Shown here: positions 15,067-24,339 of the stretch, one piece after another
Layout of the letters: every line of letters starts with the position of its first letter
Position numbering within the stretch: the first letter of the stretch is position 1
NCBI GenBank assembly: GCA_009919275.1
Contig: RGCG01000002.1
Span: forward strand, 20,028-84,027
From: Actinomycetota bacterium
Lineage (GTDB): Bacteria > Actinomycetota > Acidimicrobiia > Acidimicrobiales > Ilumatobacteraceae
DNA length: 64,000 nucleotides
Reading direction: 5' to 3'
Translations under genes and position numbers: made by a program
Notes under the pieces: generated by a model
Seen by the model: the letters and a program-made list of their open reading frames with translations, nothing else
Told to the model about the DNA's origin: nothing
Database searches by the model: none

Positions 15067-16108
15067 GCGCGAAGGACGCGGCCTTGTTGCCCGTGATCTT
15101 GATTGCGGTGACGCGTCCGGTGCAATAGTCCCCGAAGACGTACCAGCCGAGGAGTGCAGGGAGAGCCTTGTCGCGTACCTTCGTGCCGCCGATGATCGAA
15201 CAGCCCTCTTCGCCGTGTTCGTAGACGTAGACGGGTGGGGCATGGTCAGGGGCGGACTGGTCCTTGTTCAGGCGCGAACGCCCCTCGTAGGCGCTCCACC
15301 CGAAGTTGGCCCCACGCCCCGACCCGTCAACGGCCCACGCGACGTTCAGTTCTTCCCAACGTTGTTGGCCGACATCGGGAACCCACAGGTTCATTTCGTC
15401 GTCGAACTCGAACCGCCACGGATTGCGAAGTCCGATGGCCCAGATTCTCGGGTCGGCCGACTTCGCGTCGCGGGCGAGCGAGTCGATGCTGACGATCTTC
15501 CCGAACAACGACTTGGGGTCGAGTGCGAGACGCTTCGGGTCGTTACCCGAGCCGCTGTCGCCGGTGCTGATGAAGAGTCGGCCGCCCGGACCAAAGTCCA
15601 TGCTGCCGCCGTTGTGGACCGACTTCTGGTTTCGTACCAGTTGGAAGACGACGACCCGTGTTGAGGCGTCTGCAGTGTTGTCGTCACGCATTGCGTAGCG
15701 GGCCACCACCGTGTTGCCCTTCGAGTCGGTGTAGTTGACGAACAAGTAACGACCGTTCGTGTGGAAGACGAGGCCGAGAAGGCCACGTTCCGCATCGGCG
15801 CGGGTGAATCGGGTGAGATTGAGTACGACGGAGCGTCCCTTCGAGACTGCGTCGTAACGAATGACCACACCATTTTGTTCCGCGATGTAGAGGCCGTCGT
15901 CGTTCGCGCGGGTGGCAATGTCGACGGGAATTCTCGCCGAGGTCACCTTCTCCAGTCGTAGCGCCTTGTTCGACACTGATCCGGCGTGTGTCGGACCCAA
16001 TCCGCCAACCCAGGGGACCGCGGTGACGAATGCGATCGCAAGCAGCAGGGCGCGTACCGATAGGCGCCGCTGAAACGTGGGAATTCTCACCGAAGTGAGT
16101 GTAGGCAT
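15026..16108 (-). CDS. Secreted PQQ-type sugar dehydrogenase, C-terminally altered copy
   Basis: A 360-residue member of the glucose/sorbosone dehydrogenase (Gdh) beta-propeller family. An N-terminal signal segment (ALLLAIAFVTAVPWVGG) is followed by DDGLYIAEQNGVVIRYD, ERGLLGLVFH, VHNGGSMDFGPGGRLFIST, GLRNPWRFEFD and YVFGDYCTGRVTAI, the blade motifs of the family. The start ATG overlaps the stop of the upstream paralogue (ATGA). The C-terminus is unusual: where the paralogue continues for about 35 residues to close the propeller, this copy ends in APANASRNAHRALG, encoded by the 34-bp tandem repeat. It may be unstable or non-functional. PQQ use is inferred from the family. Confidence 0.82.
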   Translation of the reverse strand: MPTLTSVRIPTFQRRLSVRALLLAIAFVTAVPWVGGLGPTHAGSVSNKALRLEKVTSARIPVDIATRANDDGLYIAEQNGVVIRYDAVSKGRSVVLNLTRFTRADAERGLLGLVFHTNGRYLFVNYTDSKGNTVVARYAMRDDNTADASTRVVVFQLVRNQKSVHNGGSMDFGPGGRLFISTGDSGSGNDPKRLALDPKSLFGKIVSIDSLARDAKSADPRIWAIGLRNPWRFEFDDEMNLWVPDVGQQRWEELNVAWAVDGSGRGANFGWSAYEGRSRLNKDQSAPDHAPPVYVYEHGEEGCSIIGGTKVRDKALPALLGWYVFGDYCTGRVTAIKITGNKAASFAPANASRNAHRALG

Positions 16109-17196
16109 CAGCCCCGTTGGGTGAGGAGGCTCACGGTGCCACCGAGTTCGAGGACGTAGACGTCACCCGAGGCGACCGTTCTCACGGCCGTCACCGAACC
16201 GGCATTCTCGACGAGCCTTGTGATGGAAGTCGTCTTCTTCCCGTTCACCTCGATGGCGGTGATGTGTCCGGTGCAGTAGTCGCCGAACACGTACCAGCCG
16301 GTGAGTGTCGGCAACTTCGGTGACCGCACCCGGGTGCCTCCCGAGATCGAGCAGCCATCGTCGCCGTGTTCGTAGACGTACACAGGTGCAAGGTGGTTCC
16401 TCGCCGTTTGATCCTTGTTGAATCGCGCAAAGCCTTCGTACGCGCTCCATCCGAAGTTGGCATTGCGCCCCGACCCCAACGTTGCCCACGCGACGCTGAC
16501 TTCTTCCCACTTGTCCTGGCCGACGTCGGCGACCCAGAGATTCATGTCGTTGTCGAACTCGAATCGCCATGGATTGCGCAGCCCAATCGACCAGATTCGT
16601 GGATCGGCGGCACGCTTGTTGCGTGCAAGTGGATCGATACTGATGATCTTTCCGAGCATCGACTTGCGGTCGAGTGCGAATCGTTGCGGGTCGTCGCGCG
16701 AGCCGCCGTCGCCCGTGCCGATGTACAGACGGTTGCTTGGTCCGAACGCGAGACCGCCGCCGTTGTGGTTGGCGTAGGGCTGCTCGAGCGAAAAGAGCTC
16801 GACGCGGGTCGCGGGATCGGCCACGTTTCCGGTGGTCATGCGGAATCTTGCGACGATGGTGTCGCCGGCGGCGTCGGTGTAATTCGCGAAGAGAAATTGG
16901 CCGTTGGGGTGAAAGGCGACTCCCAGCAGACCGCGTTCGCCGGAGGCGCCGGTGAGCGACGTGAGATCGAGAGCGGTCGTCTTTGCCTTTGTCTTTGGCG
17001 CGTAACGAATGACGAGGCCATCTTGTTCGGCGATGTAGAGGCCGTCGTCCCCCGGGCGCGAGGCGATGTCGACGGGTTTCGATGCGTTCGTGACCTTCAC
17101 CAGTCGCGCAGATGGCATTTGTGCCGCCCCGACCCCGTCGAGGGTGCCACCAAGAATGAAACCCGCGACCGCGAGGAGGGAAATTGGTTTACGCAT
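16108..17196 (-). CDS. Secreted PQQ-type sugar dehydrogenase (complete paralogue)
   Basis: A 362-residue protein with a Sec signal peptide (MRKPISLLAVAGFILGGTLDG). It has the same six-bladed Gdh propeller motifs as its neighbour: GDDGLYIAEQDGLVIRY, SGERGLLGVAFHPNGQFLF, YANHNGGGLAFGPSNRLYIG, IGLRNPWRFEFDNDMNLWVADVGQ and GWYVFGDYCTG. Unlike the downstream copy it retains the closing strand (SVTAVRTVASGDVYVLELGGTVSLL). The two genes are adjacent tandem duplicates with very similar spacing of motifs. The enzyme would oxidise sugars or sorbosone-like aldoses outside the membrane. Its start overlaps the tesB stop by 8 bp, so tesB and both dehydrogenases form one operon. Confidence 0.85.
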   Translation of the reverse strand: MRKPISLLAVAGFILGGTLDGVGAAQMPSARLVKVTNASKPVDIASRPGDDGLYIAEQDGLVIRYAPKTKAKTTALDLTSLTGASGERGLLGVAFHPNGQFLFANYTDAAGDTIVARFRMTTGNVADPATRVELFSLEQPYANHNGGGLAFGPSNRLYIGTGDGGSRDDPQRFALDRKSMLGKIISIDPLARNKRAADPRIWSIGLRNPWRFEFDNDMNLWVADVGQDKWEEVSVAWATLGSGRNANFGWSAYEGFARFNKDQTARNHLAPVYVYEHGDDGCSISGGTRVRSPKLPTLTGWYVFGDYCTGHITAIEVNGKKTTSITRLVENAGSVTAVRTVASGDVYVLELGGTVSLLTQRG

Positions 17197-18046
17197 CGGC
17201 GTTGACGCGCGCTAGCCCCTCTTGCACGACCGTGATTGCGAGCTGACCATCCTGTGTGTAGATGGATCCGCCAGCGAGTCCGCGGGCGTTCGAAGTTGAG
17301 ATGGAGTACTGGTCGTAGAGCATCCACTCGTCGGCGCGAAACGGTCGATGAAACCACATGGCGTGATCGAGACTTGCCATCTGCACGCCCTTTGAATTCC
17401 ACGACAATCCGTGGGGCAACAAGGTTGTATCGAGAAGTGTGAAGTCGCTTGCGTAGGTGGCGATGCAGGTGTGAAGAACGGGATCGTCGGGCAGTGTGCC
17501 GTCGGCGCGCATCCACACGCGTTGGCCGAGTGTCGGCACGCCCTCGCGGGAAAACGGATCACCATCGACGTAGCGAAGGTCGATCGGGCGCGGCCTGTCG
17601 TACCACTCACCAATGAGGTGTTTGTAGGGCGCCATGCGTTCCTTGAAGTCGGGCAGTGTCTCGGGATCGGCAAGGTTGTTCGGCCCGTTGATCTGGTGGT
17701 CGGGGCCGGGCTCGTTGAGGTGGAACGACGCCTGGAGGTTGAAGATGACCTCGCCATGTTGGATGGCGACGACACGCCGGGTGGTGAAACTTCGTCCGTC
17801 GCGGATGCGGTCGACGTTGTAGAGAATCGGAACCCAGGGATCCCCCGGGCGCAGAAAGTAGGCGTGGAGAGAGTGCACGTGGCGGTCGGCCTCGACGGTG
17901 CGGGCCGCAGCCACCAGTGCCTGGCCCGCCACTTGGCCACCAAAGACACGCTGCCGGTTTTCATCGGGCGACTTGCCGCGAAACACGTTGACTTCGATGG
18001 CTTCGAGGTCGAGGAGATCGATGAGGTCGTCGAGCGCGGATTTCAT
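17189..18046 (-). CDS. tesB: Acyl-CoA thioesterase II (TesB)
   Basis: The 285-residue double-hotdog enzyme starts at ATG 18046 (MKSALDDLIDLLDLE); the track adds 11 upstream codons without support. N-terminal hotdog motifs are RVFGGQVAGQALVAAARTV, HSLHAYFLRPGDPWVPILY and GRSFTTRRVVAIQHG. The C-terminal hotdog contains LDHAMWFHRPFRADEWMLYD, with the Asp, and GLAGGSIYTQDGQLAITVVQEG, with the Ser/Thr-Gln of the catalytic trio. It hydrolyses medium- and long-chain acyl-CoA. A CAACAT box lies 8 nt before the start, in a 14-mer also found before the formiminotransferase gene. It is divergent to the nitroreductase gene. Confidence 0.93.
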   Translation of the reverse strand: MKSALDDLIDLLDLEAIEVNVFRGKSPDENRQRVFGGQVAGQALVAAARTVEADRHVHSLHAYFLRPGDPWVPILYNVDRIRDGRSFTTRRVVAIQHGEVIFNLQASFHLNEPGPDHQINGPNNLADPETLPDFKERMAPYKHLIGEWYDRPRPIDLRYVDGDPFSREGVPTLGQRVWMRADGTLPDDPVLHTCIATYASDFTLLDTTLLPHGLSWNSKGVQMASLDHAMWFHRPFRADEWMLYDQYSISTSNARGLAGGSIYTQDGQLAITVVQEGLARVNADA

Positions 18047-18054
18047 TGCACCCC

Positions 18055-18060
18055 ATGTTG
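18055..18060 (-). promoter_or_regulatory. tesB: Putative -10 box (CAACAT) of tesB
   Basis: CAACAT ends 8 nt before ATG 18046 on the minus strand, inside GCCCTGACAACATG, identical to the sequence upstream of the 4174 gene. Confidence 0.35.
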
Positions 18061-18096
18061 TCAGGGCAGGGGACCGCACACAACGTGGGAGAGGGG

Positions 18097-18102
18097 TACC
18101 AT
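18097..18102 (+). promoter_or_regulatory. Putative leaderless -10 box (TACCAT) of the nitroreductase gene
   Basis: GGTACCAT followed by 7 nt and GTG 18110, the same layout as upstream of moaE. Confidence 0.5.
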
Positions 18103-18109
18103 CGCCCCC

Positions 18110-19401
<1,292 letters not shown>

Positions 19402-19412
19402 CGGCCGCAACA

Positions 19413-20441
19413 TCAGTGGTCGAGGAAGCCGTGGCGGAAGAGCCGCGAACCCGGTGATGCTCCGGTAATGGCATCGGCCGCCAAGATGACTGCTGCACCC
19501 GTGTAAGCCGTGCGTTCGTCGGCGGGGAACGCAATGCGATCGGGGTAGACGATTCCCGTGAGGTACGAACCGTCGTCGCAGCGGTGCGCACGCGTCCACG
19601 ACAACAACTTCACGGCGGTATCGATGTCGCCGAGGGCGGAGTGGGCGAGCGAGCACTCGGCCGTCTCCGCTGCGGTTATCCAAGGTTCGTCACTCACGCA
19701 ACGGATGCCGAGACCATCCATTGAAAACGTGTCCCACAACGACGCAAGGCGATCCTTGGCCTGGGATCCCTCCATCGTGCCCGTCATGACGGGGTAGTAC
19801 CAGTCCATCGCCCATCGTTCCTTTGGTTCGAAAGCGGTGAGATCGGTACGCACGACATGGTCGATTGCATCGGCCGCGCGCAACAGATGATCGGGGTGGT
19901 CGTCGACGAGAGCAGCCAACATCGCACCGCAGCGAAGCGAATGCCTGATCGACGACGATCCGGTGAGAAGCGAGTAGTTCCAGGGCATCTCATCGACCTC
20001 GCGGGCCCACAGCACCGTTCCATCGGACTTTCGGTGATTGAGTACCCATTCGAGGGCGGCACTGACGACCGGCCACAGATTCTTCACCGTGGCGATGTCG
20101 CCGGTGCACAACCAGTGGTGCCACAGCCCGGCTGCGACATAGGCACAGACGTTTGTGTCGAGCTTTGCATCTTCGATGCCGCCGTCGGAGAGGTAGTAGT
20201 TGTGCCACGCACCATCATCGCGTTGGGTCGAGGCCAGCCAGTCGTAAGCGAGGCGGGCTTCGCGATGCAGGCCCAACGTGTCGAGCGCCATCGCGGTTTC
20301 GACGTGGTTCCACGGATCGCAGTGTCCACCGTCGAACCAAGGAATCATCCCGTTGGGCAACTGCAAGCGGGCGATTGATTCTGCCGTCGCGAGAAGTTCG
20401 GCATGGCTGACGACCCCGCTGATGGTGAGATCGTGTTTCAT
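19413..20441 (-). CDS. Alpha/alpha-barrel (prenyltransferase/six-hairpin-like) protein
   Basis: The 342-residue protein starts at ATG 20441 (MKHDLTISGVV), overlapping the stop of the methyltransferase gene (ATGA). It has repeated helical-hairpin units typical of terpenoid cyclase/six-hairpin glycosidase folds: LQLPNGMIPWFDGGHCDPWNHVE, LASTQRDDGAWHNYY and SWTRAHRCDDGSYLTGIVYP. The QxxDGxW-like motifs match the prenyltransferase/squalene-cyclase repeat. No DxDD motif of true cyclases is visible, so enzymatic class is unclear; a glycan- or lipid-processing role fits the coupled glycosyltransferase and methyltransferase. Confidence 0.7.
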   Translation of the reverse strand: MKHDLTISGVVSHAELLATAESIARLQLPNGMIPWFDGGHCDPWNHVETAMALDTLGLHREARLAYDWLASTQRDDGAWHNYYLSDGGIEDAKLDTNVCAYVAAGLWHHWLCTGDIATVKNLWPVVSAALEWVLNHRKSDGTVLWAREVDEMPWNYSLLTGSSSIRHSLRCGAMLAALVDDHPDHLLRAADAIDHVVRTDLTAFEPKERWAMDWYYPVMTGTMEGSQAKDRLASLWDTFSMDGLGIRCVSDEPWITAAETAECSLAHSALGDIDTAVKLLSWTRAHRCDDGSYLTGIVYPDRIAFPADERTAYTGAAVILAADAITGASPGSRLFRHGFLDH

Positions 20442-21187
20442 CGCGATGCCCCAACCGGCGATGCGATGTCGGCCCGACTGCGGGCGTAAACGACGAAGCT
20501 CTTGCCGAGCACCGGACTCAGCACTTTTTCGACGACCTTCATCCCACGGGGCTGGTTGATGATGTCCCATTCGAGGAAGCGCCGGTAAGCCGTGACGGCT
20601 CGGTGTGATTCGTTTCGCGGTCCGACCGCACACCGCAACCACCAGTAGGGACTGTGCAATGCGTGTGCATGGTGCTGGCCGACGATGTCGAAACCGGCGG
20701 TCCGCAATTTTGCCTTCAGTTCGGTTGCCGAGTAGATGCGGACGTGGCCCCCGGGGGATTTCGGCGCGTGGTATTCATCGGACAGCATCCAGTTGATCTT
20801 CTCGGGAAGCCACGTCGGAACCGTGGCGGCGAGGACTCCACCGGGCTTCAAGACGCGGTGCAACTCTGCGATGGCCGCCGTGTCGGAGTCGATGTGTTCG
20901 AGCACCTCGGAGGTGACGACACGGTCGAACGTGGCATCGGCGAACGGCAGCCGCGTCGCATCACCGCGCAGGCATGCAACGAACCGATCGGGCGCCATTT
21001 CGCCCGCCAACGCCATCGCAGCGAAGGTGTTGCGGGTGGCGACGACCTCGTCGGCTGCCCAGTCGAGAGCAACGACACGCGCACCGAGTCGGGCGGCCTC
21101 GTAGGCATGGCGACCAAAGCCGGCCCCCGCATCGAGAAAGAGTTGACCGGGACTGAGGCCCAGCTTGTCGAATCGAACCGTCAGCAT
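20438..21187 (-). CDS. Class I SAM-dependent methyltransferase
   Basis: The 249-residue protein begins at ATG 21187 (MLTVRFDKLGLSPGQLFLD), overlapping the glycosyltransferase stop. SAM motif I is FLDAGAGFGRHAYEAARLGA, motif II VALDWAADEV, post-I GDATRLPFADATFDRVVTSE, then VLEHIDSD and LKPGGVLAATVPTWLPE, a classic Methyltransf_11 profile. A Trp-rich C-terminal insertion (HSPYWWLRCAVGP) suggests membrane or lipid contact. It is the middle gene of a three-gene coupled set with the glycosyltransferase upstream and the alpha-barrel protein downstream, so it may methylate a sugar or lipid made by them. Confidence 0.88.
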   Translation of the reverse strand: MLTVRFDKLGLSPGQLFLDAGAGFGRHAYEAARLGARVVALDWAADEVVATRNTFAAMALAGEMAPDRFVACLRGDATRLPFADATFDRVVTSEVLEHIDSDTAAIAELHRVLKPGGVLAATVPTWLPEKINWMLSDEYHAPKSPGGHVRIYSATELKAKLRTAGFDIVGQHHAHALHSPYWWLRCAVGPRNESHRAVTAYRRFLEWDIINQPRGMKVVEKVLSPVLGKSFVVYARSRADIASPVGASR

Positions 21188-22464
21188 CAACGTCTCCGTG
21201 CGCGATTGTGCGGCATGTCGAGAACTTCGCGGTACTGCTCGACCGTGAGTGCAGCGCAGTGACGCCAGCTCCACCTTTCGACGACCCGCCGCCGGCCGTT
21301 CGCACCGATGCGGGCACGGAGCTCGGCATCGTCGAGCCCGCGACGCAGGGCTGCCGCGAGTGAGTCGACGTCACCGGCCTTGCATTGCAAAACCGTGTCA
21401 CCGTCGATACCGGTGACTTCTGGGAGCGCTCCACCGTCGGTGGCGACAAGGCAGATGCCGGTGCACATCGCCTCGATGGCGGGGAGGCTGAATCCTTCGT
21501 AGAGACTCGGCACCACCGCGAGTTCGGCTTCGGCGTACAACTCGACGATGCGCTCGTCGGGCACACCCGACACAAAGTCGACGTGATCACGCAGGCCGAG
21601 AGAGTCGATGAGATCGGCGCTCTTTCCGGGTTTTGGTTTGCCGATGATCGTCAGGCGGACATCACGCTCGGTGCGCAACTTCGCCATTGCTTCGAGCAAA
21701 AAGGACAGTCCCTTCAACGCAACGTCGGCCGACGCCGTGGTGATGAGGTGGCCGGGCTTGCGAGCAACGTTGGGGATCGGACGGAAGAGGTCGGGGTCGA
21801 CGCCGACCGGCACGAGACGCATGCGGTCGAGCGACACGCCCATGTCGTCGTGGATGTCCTTGATGGAGTTCTCACTGACGACCACGATCCGGGGCATTTT
21901 CGAGGCAACCTTGCCTTGCATCTTCACGAACGAATACCAGCGGCTGATTCCGAAGCGCTTGTAACGACTCTTCGTGTGTTCGAGCTCGAGAGCACGATCG
22001 CGCGTGATGGGGTGGTGAAGCGTGACGACGGTGGGAATCATCTTTTCGATTTTCAGGATGTCGTCGCCCAGGCATTGGTTGTCGTGCACGATGTCAAAGT
22101 CACCGACGCGGCTCTTCAGGGCGCGATAGGCGCGCATGCTGAAGGCCTTGGGTTCCCCGAAGGTTCCCTTCAAGAAAAGCGCTGCCTCGACGAAGTTCGG
22201 CCAGTTCTTCAGTTCCCAGTAGGCGGGGAATCGACCCGGATACTGGTCGTTGAAGATGTCGAGGCTCGGCAGTTGGTGAAGGGGGATGCGAGGGTCGAGA
22301 ACCGGGTAGGGCTGGCCGCCGAACACCTCGACGTGGTGACCGAGATCGACGAGAGCCTTGGTGAGATGTCGGGTGTAGACGCCCTGGCCACCGACGTGGG
22401 GCTTTCCTCTGTAGGTGAGGTATGCGATGCGCAACGGCCCACTCGGGTCTGACCCCACTGTCAT
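21187..22464 (-). CDS. GT4-family glycosyltransferase
   Basis: A 425-residue GT-B enzyme. The N-terminal Rossmann half has RIAYLTYRGKPHVGGQGVY, with the glycine loop for acceptor binding. The C-terminal half has VPVGVDPDLFRP, TTASADVALKGLSFLLEAM and the donor-site motif AVVPSLYEGFSLPAIEAM with the conserved Glu-x7-Glu. It closes with LVATDGGALPEVTG. It is a retaining transferase using a nucleotide sugar, acceptor unknown. It starts 43 bp after the damaged lnt gene and heads the glycosyltransferase-methyltransferase-alpha-barrel set, all joined by ATGA overlaps. Confidence 0.93.
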   Translation of the reverse strand: MTVGSDPSGPLRIAYLTYRGKPHVGGQGVYTRHLTKALVDLGHHVEVFGGQPYPVLDPRIPLHQLPSLDIFNDQYPGRFPAYWELKNWPNFVEAALFLKGTFGEPKAFSMRAYRALKSRVGDFDIVHDNQCLGDDILKIEKMIPTVVTLHHPITRDRALELEHTKSRYKRFGISRWYSFVKMQGKVASKMPRIVVVSENSIKDIHDDMGVSLDRMRLVPVGVDPDLFRPIPNVARKPGHLITTASADVALKGLSFLLEAMAKLRTERDVRLTIIGKPKPGKSADLIDSLGLRDHVDFVSGVPDERIVELYAEAELAVVPSLYEGFSLPAIEAMCTGICLVATDGGALPEVTGIDGDTVLQCKAGDVDSLAAALRRGLDDAELRARIGANGRRRVVERWSWRHCAALTVEQYREVLDMPHNRARRR

Positions 22465-22506
22465 AGAGCGGTCAGGCTACCGCCCGGTAGGCGACCTGCT
22501 CGTGGG

Positions 22507-23752
22507 TCACTTCGTGCGTGTTTTCGCCGGCTCTCTGTCATCGAACCGACGCATGAGCAGGTAGGCAAACGCGCCAAGCATGACGAGGACAATCGGCATG
22601 TCGCCGAGGCGTGAATACCAGGTGCGCCCGGTGCGCAGCGGCACGTCGGCGATGATGACCGCGTCGTCGCCAATGCGCGTTCGCGAGACGACGTCTCCTG
22701 CATTACTAATGAAGCCCGAGAAGCCGGTCGGCGCCGCCTGGACAACGAATCGCGCCGACTCAATGGCGCGAACCCGCGACGACGCGAGTTGCTGTGTCTG
22801 CAGAATCGTGCCGCGGTACGAGGATCCGTTCGTCGGGTTGATGACGATTGAGGCGCCGTCCTCGACTCCCTCGTTGACGCGACCCGCAAAGAAGATCTCC
22901 CACGAGATCGCCGTTGCGACACGCACTTCATCGATGGCATCGCCGCTGATGGTGGCCTTGTCGAGCGGAACGGTGAGTAGTCCCCTCGACGTGCCGGAAA
23001 CTGCATCGGTGGGCACTTGATCAACCGGTGCACCAATCGCGCGCAGGACCCCGCGCATCGGGATGTACTCGCCAAACGGGACACGGCGCACCTTGTCGTA
23101 TTGATCGCCGATCGACCCGTCGGGCATCACGACGACTTGGCGGTTCGTGAAACGACCCGGGCCGGCGTCTTGTGTGACTCCGACAAGGAACGGAACGTCG
23201 AGTCGCCCAGCCTCAGCGGCGATTTCTGCGTACTCCGGAGAAACTGCGAAGTCTGCGACGTCGATGACGTTTTCGGGCCAAACCACGAGGTCGACCTTGT
23301 CCGACGACACCGATGACCCTGACGAGCGGGACAACGGGACTCTGCGCCTGGGAGATTCCGAGCGACGCAAGCGGCACACCACCGAACGGCCACGAGAATC
23401 GGAGTGCTTCGACGAGGCCGTGCGAAAGCGGTTGCATCACGGCGTGGCGATCGGTGCGCCAAATGACAGCCTCGGCCAGGCCGTGAAGCAGTGCAAAAAG
23501 GATGCAGGCGATGATCCAACCCGGTGCCGAGATGAACCACATCCATGCAGTCGCGGGCAAAAGCCAGCCCAACACGAAAATGGTTGCCAGTGCGAATGCA
23601 CCACGGCGTGTCTCTGCCTTGCGGCTGATCGTGTGGAACCACGCGAGGCCGAGAAATGCGAGGGGCCACCAACCCCACGGGGGCATCGACGCGGCGACAA
23701 TGAGCCCCGCCGCGAGTGATCGTGTGCCGGCGGGCGCGATGCGACGTGTCAC
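22507..23752 (-). pseudogene. lnt: Broken apolipoprotein N-acyltransferase gene (frameshift plus internal deletion)
   Basis: The 5' part starts at GTG 23752, overlapping the sortase stop. It encodes the first Lnt membrane helices (GLIVAASMPPWGWWPLAFLG, FALLHGLAEAVIW, RFSWPFGGVPLASLG). It then goes out of frame after PVVPLVRVIGV near 23300. The 3' part in another frame encodes the nitrilase-like domain from DLVVWPENVID on, with the catalytic Glu in WPEN and Lys in YDKVRRVPFGEYIP, and a C-terminal membrane helix. Together they give about 415 codons against more than 500 in typical Lnt, so about 100 residues (last helices and nitrilase entry) are also missing. The usual catalytic Cys position (CYE) reads SWE. 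Assembly error is the alternative. Confidence 0.75.
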
Positions 23753-24312
23753 TGGCCGCCGGAGGTTCTCTGCGAGATCAGCTTTGCGAAGACGACGTAT
23801 CTGTAGGCAATTGAGTGCGGAGGATGGCAAGCAAAGATTGTGAGCGTCGCTGTGCGTGTTGGCCGCGTGATCCACATTGCATCGGGTCGCACCACCTGGC
23901 GCTTCGTGATCCGGTACTCGAGAACGCTTTGCTTCTTCCCGGTCGTGGTGACGTAGATGAGGTCGCCGATTGCCAATTTGTCGATGTCGCGCATCGGGGC
24001 GCCGTGGCTGGTTCGGTGGCCGGCGATCACTGCGTTGCCGGGGCGGCCCGGTAGCGAGGTTCCCGGCCACAAGCCGAGCCCGCGCGACAGAGCGTCGTCA
24101 TGGATGCCGTAAAGAAGAGGAACGTTCACACCGATCGAGGGGATGTTCACGACGGCCACACTGCGCCCGAGCCGCGGAACCGCGGTTGCGGTTCCAGCGG
24201 CTCGAGTGGCGAGCGTTGGCGTGGGCGCGAAGGCGACTGCCGATGTCGCCAGTGCCGCCGATGTTGCCAAAAACAAGGCGAGCCACACCAGCCGGGGTTG
24301 GGAACGACGCAC
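23749..24312 (-). CDS. Class-E-like sortase
   Basis: A 187-residue protein with an N-terminal signal-anchor helix (LVWLALFLATSAALATSAVAF). The sortase beta-barrel follows: VAVVNIPSIGVNVPLLYGI, the catalytic His in NAVIAGHRTSHGAPM, the catalytic Cys in LTIFACHPPHSIAYRYVVFA and the Arg a few residues later. The HRTSHGAPF-like and CHPPxSxxxR patterns fit actinobacterial class E sortases, which anchor surface proteins to the wall at LAxTG-like motifs. No clear C-terminal sorting signal occurs in the window's surface proteins. It lies 27 bp after hemY and its stop overlaps the lnt start (GTGA). Confidence 0.88.
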   Translation of the reverse strand: MRRSQPRLVWLALFLATSAALATSAVAFAPTPTLATRAAGTATAVPRLGRSVAVVNIPSIGVNVPLLYGIHDDALSRGLGLWPGTSLPGRPGNAVIAGHRTSHGAPMRDIDKLAIGDLIYVTTTGKKQSVLEYRITKRQVVRPDAMWITRPTRTATLTIFACHPPHSIAYRYVVFAKLISQRTSGGQ

Positions 24313-24339
24313 GGGTCAATTGTGGCAAGAACGGCGGTC

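Noticed and set aside
17411-18109. Upstream extension of the nitroreductase ORF
   Set aside because: Fully antisense to tesB; a TACCAT box and GTG 18110 give the natural start.
23250-23382. Programmed ribosomal frameshift in lnt
   Set aside because: No slippery heptamer is visible at the junction, and about 100 conserved residues are missing as well, which a frameshift alone cannot explain.
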